Positions 35,447 to 46,100 of a stretch of 64,000 nucleotides of DNA are shown here, piece after piece. The stretch is from Hemileia vastatrix (taxonomy: Eukaryota > Basidiomycota > Pucciniomycetes > Pucciniales > Zaghouaniaceae). A program made the translations under genes and the position numbers. The notes under the pieces are model-generated. The model ran no database searches, was not told where the DNA came from, and saw only the letters and a list, made by a program, of their open reading frames with translations. Position 1 is the stretch's first letter, and each line of letters begins with the position of its first letter. The stretch is taken from assembly GCA_030280995.1 (NCBI GenBank), contig JASXTE010000099.1, positions 62,001 through 126,000 on the forward strand, in the 5' to 3' direction.

Positions 35447-36603
35447 CATCACACATGATTTGAAAGAATCAACAACAACATCAACAACTACAACTACAAC
35501 AACAAATAATAATAATAATAATAATGAGAAATAAGATATCACTTGACTTGTATAACATGTCACAGCATTCGGACAAATTCCAAAGAGACATATGTCATCA
35601 TCTTGGGTAGATGTAACTACCTACAACTTGAATCTCCGCTACAATTGTATTGTTTTGTTCTATTCTACTCACATTTACAATTGTTTAGTTCCATTTGCCG
35701 TGCAGTTGATACATTTTTTTTCTTTTCCTTTCTTCTAAACTTGTGTTACTTTTCTTTACCTGTTTTTTCATCAATCATGAAGTTCCTTCAGTCATCACAC
35801 TACAAACAGTAACTTCATTCCATCGACAAAGTTCTATCTTTGTACTTGATCCAATTTTTCTTTCCGTCAATATGATTGTTTTTTTCTTACAAGTCGTACA
35901 TTCGATGAACTTCTTTATGTTCACTTGAAATTCCTTACATACCTTGTCATCATCTTTCGATGGAATTATTTTTCGCTCCTGACGTAATATTATATCCTAA
36001 TTGACAAATCAAGGCCAATTATATTTAACAGTATCAAATGATCATTGTATTAACCTTTTATTCTTCTTTGGTAATTTACACATTTAAATCAAGTACAACA
36101 ACAACAACAGTTTATTCAAATAATTTGTTCTTCCAATTGATCAAATTAACTCTTTCCTTCGATCCAAGTGAATTAAAAGAAAAACTTTAACTATCCTCGA
36201 ATGTTCGACTCTTTATCATTGTCAATGTACATGTTAATCAATGTTTGTTCACATATTTACTCATGTGTACAATTAATGAGTAAAAATGATACTTTCATCT
36301 TATTTTCTTCCGACATCAAACAGGTGACATCAATTCATTGATAATTAACTGACAATAAAATCAAGTTATTGTGAAAATAATTAACACGTCATTAACATTA
36401 ATCTTTAATAACAACTGAATCAACTAAATTCATGACGAGATTGATAATCGATCAGTCAGTATGTTAATTATATAAATTTACTTACACAAGATAATCACCT
36501 GGAACAAAGTAAAACATTTTTCATCTGATAAAAATGAAATAAATACTTTGACTTATCATTGAAAATTCTCTGTTTAATTCAAGTATCAAGTAAAAAATCA
36601 AGT
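35447..36603. other. MOB3 3' flank and intergenic DNA
   Basis: Begins with CAACAA/TAA simple repeats (AACAACAAC and TAATAATAA to about 35525) in the MOB3 3' UTR. Frames at 35543-35812 are chance. No further gene is visible until the secreted protein at 36604. Confidence 0.5.
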
Positions 36604-37274
36604 ATGACTTTATCTTTAACAATTTTATTTGTTATTACAATTTGTATTACATTTAACTTGTGTTTAAGTGGAGAAAAAATTTCTGATGCTGAAACAATTG
36701 GAAGAATTATCTGTGAACCGAAGGATAAACATGATGACAAATGGTTTAAATGTATAGAATGTTGTCAATCCATCAATTGTTACTTTTTGGTAAGTTGAAA
36801 AAATAATTAAATTTAATTGTCATTAACTAAAGTAATTTAATTTGAACAGAAAAAAACCACCACCGATTGTAATTCAGAAGCACGAGGTGTTTTTTGCAAA
36901 AAGAAATCTTTAGACAAAGATACAAGGAAAAAAGTTTGCATCGGACAAAATGCCGTAAGTATAATTAAATTATCCATCAATTGACAATTTAATTTAATTC
37001 AATTAACTTTGATTTATTTCCCTTAAACAGTACAATTTGATATTGAAAGAACAAGTTATGAAACTGAAGGATAAAATGAAACCAGAATGTGTTGATGATT
37101 CTGGAATGAAAGCAATGTTTGAAGATAAAATTGTAAGTTTAACATAACAATTGATAACAACAATTAACTAATCATCTGATTGATTCTCTTTGATAGAAAT
37201 GTTTCAAAGCATGTGAAAAATTCCAATATACTCATCCGGTGATCAAAAAGTTGTGTCCAAAATTTAAAGCCTAA
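36604..37274 (+). CDS. Secreted 12-cysteine protein, family unknown
   Basis: Four exons: 36604-36789, 36850-36954, 37031-37132, 37197-37274, with 60-76 bp introns all in phase 0, 156 aa. The first ~22 residues are a clean signal peptide (MTLSLTILFVITICITFNLC). The mature part has 12 Cys in the pattern IIC, KCIECC, INC, TDC, VFC, KVC, PEC, KCFKAC, KLC, is lysine-rich, and has no hydrophobic segment. This looks like a disulfide-bonded secreted protein. I do not recognise the fold; mites secrete many such proteins in saliva, gut or hemolymph. The start is the first ATG; earlier in-frame codons are non-ATG. It is convergent with the small peptide gene at 37516-37865. Confidence 0.85.
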
Positions 37275-37515
37275 AAAACAAAGTAATTGAATATTTGTTA
37301 ACATTGGATTACGAATTAACCAAAAACACACGAGATGACACACAATTACAATCAATGGCAATCAATTGATTCAAAGTGAACAGATGAATTTATTGTAATA
37401 AATTTATTAATCAATCGAAAGTTCCTTTAATTTGATATTCTTACCAAGAAGAAAAGAAACAAATTACAAATGACAAATTAAATGTGTTAATTAAAAGAGA
37501 AAAAAAACAATTAAT

Positions 37516-37865
37516 TTATCCACGATCAGTATGACAATAACCAAATTTTGTACAGTATCGTCTTCGTCCTTTACAATCAGAATCTTGTGAACAGATATTT
37601 TTGTACATAACATCATCTTCACGTTTTAATCGACTGTTAAATCATCAGTAAAGATCAGGTGAATCAACATTAATGATAATCATAAGACAATACTGTTAAT
37701 ACTTACAGTGATGTCAACAATATTTGTCCATCTGATAAACTGAACTGTAATGGAATAGAATGTGATGTTTATTGATTATCATAACCTTGACAAATCAAAT
37801 TAACTTACCTTGATGATATACAAAAGGTAACAAAATATCAATACAAGTGACTTTGTAAAATTCAT
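37516..37865 (-). CDS. Short prepropeptide with dibasic cleavage site and four cysteines
   Basis: Three tiny exons: 37865-37809, 37744-37707, 37633-37516 (introns 64 and 73 bp), 70 aa in all; phases and total length agree exactly (213 nt). The N-terminus (MNFTKSLVLIFCYLLYIIKF) is a signal peptide. A propeptide ends in RLKR, a furin-like site, followed by a ~34-residue mature peptide with four Cys (NICSQDSDC, YC, YC) and a basic KGRRR loop. The layout is that of a secreted peptide, such as a regulatory peptide, defensin-like or knottin-like molecule; four Cys are too few to name a class. All junctions are GT-AG with good acceptors. Confidence 0.75.
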
Positions 37866-38059
37866 TATGATGATCTTGTGAGGTTCAACATCAATGATGA
37901 TGTGTAAGTTACTTAGTTAAGAGAGTTATTTTATATCAAGTAAAAACTGGATTTTCATCATCGGAAATGATTTTGTAAGATGATTAATACACTTGACCCA
38001 AGAAAACATGTAATTCAACTGGATTTTTGTTAAAGGTATTAAAGTACAGTTACACCCAG

Positions 38060-38099
38060 ATGAAAACCAGATGGGTTTTTCACCTCATCTGGTTTTCAT
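38060..38099. repeat. Inverted repeat, 14-bp arms, 12-nt spacer
   Basis: Arms ATGAAAACCAGATG (38060-38073) and CATCTGGTTTTCAT (38086-38099) are exact reverse complements. It could be a hairpin in a transcript, the remains of a transposon end, or chance. Confidence 0.8.
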
Positions 38100-38789
38100 G
38101 GGTCAGGTTTACCCTTGAACTCGAGTTTATCTCTGTGTATGTGATTGAATCATCCAACTTTTGACTTTCACCGGTTATTATTAATCATCTATCATACATG
38201 TACACTTTCAACAACCTCAGGCAATTTGTATATTAATCAACGTGTTATCACTGAAGATGATCAAATGTAAATTTGTTACACTTTGGTGATGATGGTGATG
38301 TTGCATCATTCATTCACTTTATCCAGTGAATTTACTTGGTTTAACTGTAAAAGTTGAAAGGAACAAGTTAAAAAAAACTTAAGGGCAAGTTACAGCCATT
38401 TGATTTAGATCTCGTTAACATCAATCCTTTGAGGAAGTTATTTTTTTACTTGACCTTGACATGGTATCAAGATGTCTTTTTTTTGTATCCTTTGTAATAA
38501 TGAATCATTAAGGACACAATGAATGTAATGGTTGTCATTTGATATTGATATCAGACCGACAAATAACATTGTTATTAGCTTTTTTTTCACCGATTGCAAA
38601 AGCATTCATGTACACTGTCAGTTGTCAACATTGATGACGGTTAATGATATTCTCTTTATTTCTTAAGTTTCGTCATCATGTCTAATACAACAGCTTAATT
38701 ATTTGATTGATTGACTTGTTTATTCAAACAATACAATGAGAGTGACAAATGTCGACAATTCTAAAGACTTCAACTTGAGTGCAAATTGT

Positions 38790-38810
38790 ATAAGTTCAAT
38801 TTGAACTTAT
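38790..38810. repeat. 21-bp palindrome
   Basis: ATAAGTTCAA, one central base, then TTGAACTTAT: perfect 10-bp arms. It resembles a binding site for a dimeric regulator (nuclear-receptor-like half sites), but there is no other support. Confidence 0.6.
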
Positions 38811-39077
38811 AAGAATAAGAGATGGAATCTGGCAAGATCCGTCACAGAAAAGAGGTTGTAAATCATCAGAATTAAAATTGACTTTTGCCACTATTTCTTG
38901 TGTTACTGTTTCGTATTTGCTGGACAATTCAGTGCTGAAGTCATGTGTTTGAGAGCTTGTTGTGTTTCTGTTAGCGTAGAATCCAGGATATTCTGAGGTA
39001 AAAACTCGACGGAAAGGTATTCTTGTCTTCCGCTCATTGCATTCTATCCATTCTATCCGATGATCAACTCTTTGAGA
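38796..39077 (-). other. ATG-less open frame of 93 codons
   Basis: Open from a stop at 39078-39080 to a stop at 38796-38798. The peptide is balanced in composition (RIPFRRVFTSEYPGFYAN, LQPLFCDGSCQIPSLIL) and lacks the low-complexity look of chance frames here. The phrase TSEYPGFYANRN loosely recalls a CUB-domain start. No start codon and no convincing acceptor in the right phase is seen, so it may be an exon fragment, a pseudogene piece or chance. Confidence 0.25.
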
Positions 39078-39264
39078 TCATCTGAAGATAAATCAACATG
39101 AATTAAAATTGTTTTATCGTTTCATCTCGAATTTTCGCTCAATGTCAACAAGAGTCACGCCATCATACGGACAAAAGTAGCATCGACATTGAAGACGAGG
39201 GATAAACACAGGTCAGTTGCGAATTGAATCAACTTGAATCCTCAGGAAATTCTAATCATTCAAA

Positions 39265-39654
39265 ATGGTCAGATTTATAATTAACGTACCATCAATGCTC
39301 TATCGAAGTACCTTAACCAATAGATTTGCCTATGCAAGTACCAAAGGTAATATTGTTGTGACCTTAAATTGATGATCAGACTCTAATGACCATGATTTAC
39401 TTTCAACAGCTGGTAGTGAGTCGAAAAGTAACAAAAGCAAAGCATCTAAATCATCATCATCATCATCATCTCCATCTAATATTAATGATGGTTCGAATAA
39501 CGTTGAAACATTTGCTGCAAATAAACCAGCTGGCAACGAATATAAGGCTCCAGAGTACTACCAGCACAATATCAATACTTATGCTGATTTATTTGTCGAT
39601 ATGGCTTCTCAAAGATTACCTCGACCTCAACGTCCAGGAAAACAGCCATTATAA
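39265..39654 (+). CDS. NDUFV3: Mitochondrial complex I subunit NDUFV3-like
   Basis: Two exons, 39265-39346 and 39410-39654 (63-bp intron, phase 1), 108 aa. The N-terminus (MVRFIINVPSMLYRSTLTNRFAY) is basic and amphipathic, fitting a mitochondrial targeting peptide. A Ser/Lys-rich linker follows. The C-terminus (YKAPEYYQHNINTYADLFVDMASQRLPRPQ) matches the short conserved tail of NDUFV3, the 9-10 kDa accessory subunit that binds the peripheral arm of complex I next to NDUFV1/NDUFV2. The identity rests on that C-terminal motif. Confidence 0.8.
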
Positions 39655-40575
39655 TTGATTTGAACTTATAATATTCTATTAATTAAATAGTATAATGGGT
39701 AAGAATAAAAACTATCAAAGAAAACAAAAAGAGTGAAATTCATTAAATTGGTCATCCTTATGTCATTACAACTAATGTAAAGCTTCTCTGTTAAATGACT
39801 CGTTAATCAACGGGCAATTTACTTCAAATGAACTCATTGCTACAACGGCGTAAATTTTGTATGTGTAAGTTATGAAGTTAACGAGGCGAAGTACTTACTT
39901 TATGTGAATGAAAATGTTGTTAATGTATCCATGTTACTCAGATTGGATAAATTTGCTGGCTGTTATTGTTGATAGTTGTAATGATTTACCTAACATTAGA
40001 GTCATAAACATATAAAAGGATCTAAATTTGGTTAACATTGTCATATGTTCTGTACACACTGTTAAAGTTGAATATGTAGGAAAAGAATTATTTTCTTCAT
40101 TCAAATTTGTCTCTACTTAACATCTGTAGAAGTTTATGAAGTATAAACAATCAAATCAACACAATTTCAATGTTAAAGGTTTTATTTGAAAGAAAAAAAG
40201 TGTAGAATTTAAATGTGTACTTGGGACTTGGTTATGGTAGTTCAAGTAGTTGTAGACAAATCAATCAATTGATAGTTACCAAAAGGTAAAATCGAGTAAA
40301 ATAAGGAATAGAATTACAACGATTACACGTGTAATTCTATCGGTGATTAAAGATAATCACCTTGAGCTCGTTGAGAATCACTGAGCAGATGGATAAAAAA
40401 TAAATGGAAAACACATTCATCCTGAGGAATGCAAAAAAAGAAGGAGAAGAATATTAGTTGATTCAATTATTGTTTTTTTTCTGTTTTCTTAATTGGAAGA
40501 AATTAGACATTGGAATGTGCAATGTTTTACTTGATCAAGTGTATGCATATCAATGTGCACAAGGATTAAGTTGAT
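39655..40575. other. Intergenic, 3' flanks of NDUFV3 and the PH-FYVE gene
   Basis: Convergent 3' ends. No coding frame or notable repeat; AT-rich throughout. Confidence 0.5.
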
Positions 40576-41996
40576 TTACGAAGTGGTTTGATCAGAACTT
40601 TTTGTGGTATGATTGTCATTCAGTTGCATTTCTTGAGTTGATTGTACTACAGTAAGCAAATCAGTGGTATTGATGGTGGTATTTGTAGTTGCAGTATTAG
40701 TAACAGGTTCATTTTGATATGAAGATGATTGGGTCATGGATGTAAAATTTTCTTCATTGTCGTAAAAGACAGGAGCATCATTCAAGTTGTTACCATTATC
40801 TTGATCATCTTTGTCAGAATTATCTTGATCATCTTCTTCATCGGAATCATCATCTGTTTCACCAGTAGTTGATTTTGCTTTTTCATCACCTTTATCATTA
40901 TTGTCATCTGATTTTAAATGAATCATATGACTTGTGTCTGCTTCATTTCCATTAGTTGCTTGATCTTCTAGTTTCTGACTAAGATTATTGTTACTACTAT
41001 TGATGATGGCATCGTCAGATGGTAACTGTTGCTGTTCAGGTATTTTCAGCACACTAGGTACATCATAATTGGCAAGAGTTGATGACGCATCATTTTCAAC
41101 ATTAGAGGATTTGTCATTGTTATCAGCTGCTACTTCTTTCTGTGATGACGATGTATATTTAGTAGTTGCACTCTTTTGCGATGGATTAGACACACGTCGT
41201 TGGCACAAAACTTGAAAACATGAATCACATACTCGTAGAGGTTTAGATGATTGATCAGGAAGTATGAATTTATTCTTCGAACAATTACCACAAACGACAG
41301 AACCACACTGACGACAATGATGTCGACGATTGATAATGGTAAAGACTGTTTTCTTACAATTCATACATTGATTTGTTTCAGTATCAGGAATCCATACAGC
41401 TGCATGAGCAGATGAAGCTACTTTACCAGTACGTCGAAGTAAATCATCAACACAACGATTTATATGAAGAATCCATTCATTTTTTTCTTCTTCAGTAGCT
41501 GCATAAACAACAAATGATTTAGTGGGAGTTTTTATCAACCATCCATGTTTAGTAAAATCTTCATCCAACAAAGCTTGTAATGTTACACCTTCAAGTGGTA
41601 TAATATGTTGTTTGTTGTATTTTTTCTTATTTATGACAATGTTACCATAGACCATAATATCATTAAATAGGAAAAATTGTCGTTTTTTAGGTTTTTTACG
41701 ACATATTTTAGTTAAAATACCTTCACCAACAAGGACACGACCTTTAATTGACAGACGCTGTGAAAGGACAGACGATAAGTTTTAATCAATTTACAAGGAC
41801 ATCAGAGACAGCCGACATTTTATTGATTGAACAATCTAGATACTTACAATACCAGAATTACCAAAGCATTTTTCAACTGCTTCAATTCGCTGTCGATTAG
41901 CTTCAGAATTAACTAATTGAATGAATTAATATTAATTAGATTAAATTATCATGACGAAAAATTTTTTGTTGAATACTTACTGAGTCGGTCTACCAT
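40576..41996 (-). CDS. PLEKHF: PH and FYVE domain endosomal protein (phafin)
   Basis: Three exons: 41996-41981, 41912-41848, 41757-40576, giving 420 aa beginning MVDRL. The PH domain spans ~25-130 (GRVLVGEGILTKICRKKPKKRQ, FFLFNDIMVYGNIVIN, GWLIKTPTKSFVVYAA). The FYVE finger follows (CMNCKKTVF, then the PI3P-binding RRHHCRQCG, CGNCS, VCDSCF). Phafins bind PI3P on early endosomes and act in endosome fusion, autophagy and lysosomal traffic. The C-terminal ~190 residues are Asp/Ser/Asn-rich and low in complexity, longer than the short acidic tail of vertebrate phafins. The three-exon N-terminus reproduces the family's N-terminal wording, which validates the splice model. Drosophila rush is the fly counterpart. 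Confidence 0.95.
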
Positions 41997-43198
41997 GTTG
42001 TGATTTTTGTCAGTCTAGTTTGGTAATGTGTAGTAAATAAAAAAATTGTTTTGATAAAACCAACAGGTTGTACAAATGTGACTCACACTCACTGATGATG
42101 ATGATGTGTGTGTATGTACCAAATAAAGCTACAACCAAGCTACAGTGAAGCTATGCTGAAGAGAAACCCTATGAACATACAGATGACACCACTGGCGGTG
42201 ACAATGAAAAATATTGAAATTTTCTCTTGACAAACGATACGAATGAAAAACTACCATAATTGTTCATGTTTCATTCATTGGAGTTGACGAATTGTTGTTA
42301 CCTAATTTTCTAACCATTAATAGATAAATTTATCATCATCAACACTTTACAACGTCAGTAGCTTTTGCATTAATTAACAATAACTTTCTGTTATTTCATC
42401 ATGATTACAAGTTGATCAGTTGATTAATCAATTAAACTCAATTATCAATATCGACCGTCCATATTATTAAATCACTCTTGAATTTCTATCTATAATTAAT
42501 TAAGTGTTGAAAGTAAGTGAAGAAGCATTAGTTCTTCGACTAATATATGAGAAGAACTTGACTCCGATAATTTTGTTGGATATCAGCAAAAAGCTTTCCA
42601 AGCAAATGTACACTAAGGGGTAAGATCAGTCGTCGTCAATGATTGACATGCAGACGATAAAACGAAGAAAAAAAAGGTAAGAAAAAGACGTGGTTAAAAG
42701 GTAGAAATGAGAATGTTTGAAATGTTCATTTATCCTCATATTTAATCAGAGCAATTTTATCCTTATCTTACTTGAAAAACGTATAAAATTTCGTTATGTT
42801 TACAATTAAATAACGTTAATCATTTGAATGAAATTAATCAACCACAAATTTTCTTGCAACAAACAAATTTACTTGTTTTTAAAATGCAAAAACAGTGTTG
42901 CCATCTAATGTATCAAGCATTAACTATATAATAAAACGACTCCTTACATGCTGGATTCGTAGAATAACTCGTCTATCGAGTAGTAAAATGTAGTACAGCC
43001 ACCTGGTGTTCATGCTATCGAACTGCTCAATCGTTCAGTTGAGTCAAAAGGAAAGGAAAGAAAAAGGCCAGGAAACAACACGTCCAGTGTCGGTACTGTA
43101 AGTCAATTTCATACTCAAGATTCGAATACAAGTTAATCTCAACTTTTTACCCAGTATAAATATACCATCTGCCGTTACGTAACTTCATCATTCTTACA
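41997..43198. other. Divergent intergenic region between PLEKHF and NURF301-like genes
   Basis: About 1.2 kb between two gene starts facing away from each other. Likely holds both promoters. A TATAAATA motif lies at 43155-43162, about 40 bp upstream of the ATG at 43199. No coding frames of note. Confidence 0.5.
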
Positions 43199-46100
43199 AT
43201 GGATTATGATTCAGAGACAGAAGATGAAAGTCCTCGGCCATCTTTACGTTTGACTATTCGCGTCCCTCAATCTTGTCGAAAAGAATCTTCGCCTGCATCT
43301 TCAACTACATCAATTTCATCCTTAGCATCATCATCATCCCCAAATAAATCTAACACAAATGGTGCTACCAATGGAAAAATAAATAAAAATGGTGATAATC
43401 TCCCTGTAAAAGATGTACCACGACTTAATTTACCAGATTCTTCAGATGATCTTCTTATTAAAAAAGAATTTCTTATGGAAACACTTGGTATTTATGAAGT
43501 TCTGCGACATTTTTCAAATATATTACGTATAACACCTTTTAAATTTGAAGATTTTTGTGCTGCTCTTTTAGTTGATGAACAAAATCAATTATTATCTGAG
43601 ATACATATTGCATTGCTTAAATCACTTATTCGTGAAGATGAAACTAATGGCACACTTTACACGCCAACTGATTTAAAAGATGCCGTTGGTATAAATTTTT
43701 ACTTTATGGATTCTCTGACTTGGCCCGATTCATTAAGACTTTATTTATCTTCTGATTTGTACAATCATCAAGAAATCCTAGAAGAATGTTTTCAAGGTAA
43801 AGAATATCCATTTGTACCACTTGAAAATAAGCTTAAAGTACTTGGCCATTTAGTTGATATGTTTTTATGTACTAATGCACCACGTGAAGATGCTATTTGT
43901 GAAGGTGTTATTAAGCATGATGATCATTGTCGAAATTGTCACAAAGGTGGTGATTTACTTTGTTGTGAAAGTTGTCCTGCTGTATTTCATTTAGAATGTT
44001 TAGATCCACCATTGAGTGAAGTACCTCAAGGAGAATGGAATTGCCCTGTTTGTAAATTGAATACTGTACCTGGTGTAACTGATTGTACCAGTTTGTATGA
44101 AAGAACACGAGCATTATGTCGACATGAACCATTAGGTTATGATCGACATGGAAGACGATATTGGTTTCTCATTCGACGAATAATTGTTGAATCTGAAGAT
44201 TCAACTGAAAGATGGTACTATTCTACCAAAGATCAAGTTGAATATTTACTTTTACATCTTAATAAACGTTCATATGAACGTGATCTTATACGTAACATCA
44301 ATTCACAAAAAGATGAAATATTCAGACAAATGGAAATAACCGAAAAATTAACCAATTCAGCTAAAAAAGAAAGACGATCATATTTTGATATTGAAAATCC
44401 TAAATATAAAAAGTTAATTGAAGAATTTAAAAGCAAACAACAACAAAGTTCACATCAAGATGAAAAAATGGATGTCGATGATTCTGATGATGATTCTGAA
44501 AAAACCATTGCATCTGAACATGAAGATGATGATACTGATGCTGATGGTAATGGTGATGATGATAATGTTAATCATGATAAAAAATGTCCTTCAATCAATG
44601 GTAAAGTTGATAATGAAAATACTTCTTCTAAAAACAATGAAAGTAATACACATGATACAACAAACATTGATATGAAAGATACCGATGAAAATAAAACATC
44701 AACTACATTATCAACTTCATCAACTGATGTTAAAACAGAAGAACCAATTGAAGAAAAGAAAACAACAACAATATCAACACGATTAAAAACTGGTACAATT
44801 CAACCTAAATCATTCGCTCAACTTGATCCATTAGCTAAAGTACGTTCATCAGTATCTAATTGTACACCTGATATATCTGATATATTTGTTTATTCTAATG
44901 ATGGTAATTCATTAACACGTATGTCTCGAAGAAATTTATCTACAACACCATCAATTGCATCTGGTTTTCAATTTAAATTAGGTATGGAATTTGCTGGTAA
45001 AATTTATAACAATATATATTCAAGTAATGCATTATTTCTTAATAAATATCAACATCAAGAAGAACGTGATCGTAAACGTCATTTAGCACATAAATTTTCA
45101 CTTACACCTGCATCTGATTTCAAATGGCAATCTACTGCTTATGGTTCAAGGAATAATTTATTAAATGCTTTAAGAACAACATTAATTCATCTTGAATCAC
45201 AATTTCCACCAGCATTATTACATCCTAATTGGCCTGCACATCGTACTAATTGGGAAAAAGCTGTCAAAATATGTAATTCAGTATCACAATTTGCTTTAGC
45301 ATTATGTATACTTGAATCTATCATTAAACCAGTTGTATATAATTCTACATGGTGGGAATCACTTGGTTTTACCCATTTACATCGTACAACATCAGCTGAA
45401 AGAGAAGAAGTTAAACAATTAGAAAAAAAAGAACGTCGAGAAAATTTTGAAGATTCTGAAGGAATGTACAAATTTAATGTACATGTTAGATATCCTAACA
45501 AATTAAAACATCAAATATGGAAACAAAAAGGTGAAGAATATCGACTTTCTGGTAAAGGTGGTTGGTCATGGCAATCAAAAACATGGAAATATCGTACTGT
45601 ACCACGATGGACTAAACCTAAACCTGTTGATATTATTGAATTAACTGATGAAGATAAAGATAAAGTTTCACATACTGATACTATAAATATTAGTTATGAA
45701 TTACGTAAAAAAGGTAAAGAACGTATATATTATCCTACTATTTATACTGGATGTTGGAATAGTCGATCAAATGATTATACTCAATCGTATAAAAGTAATA
45801 TGAGAATTATTGATACATTTCTTGATCGAAGATTATTACAAAAACAAATTGAAGATCAAAATAATACAACAAATAATAACAAAACAATTATTTCCTCAAA
45901 AACAAATGAAGATAATGATAATGAAAAAAATAATGATCCATGTAAATTATTACAAAATTCTCTCCTTAAAAATTGTTACTCTCCACTTTGTCGTAATGAA
46001 GATAATGATAAAGCAAATGATTCCATCAAATGTATTTGTTATTCACATTTATGTAAATCTATTGATTTATCTGAAAAACATCGTCGTGAAAAATTATCCA

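Larger units (their letters stand above)
37866..39264. other. Intergenic region with inverted repeats
   Basis: About 1.4 kb between the peptide gene and NDUFV3. It contains a 14-bp stem inverted repeat (38060-38099), a 21-bp palindrome (38790-38810) and an ATG-less open frame (39077-38796, minus strand). The segment 38810-39240 has a less AT-rich composition than its surroundings. Confidence 0.5.

Noticed and set aside
44418..44675. Met/Ile/Lys-rich frame inside the NURF301-like gene
   Set aside because: It is a shifted reading of the acidic Asp/Glu codons (GATGATGAT) of the main frame; similar shadows occur at 48421-48840 and 47285-47644.
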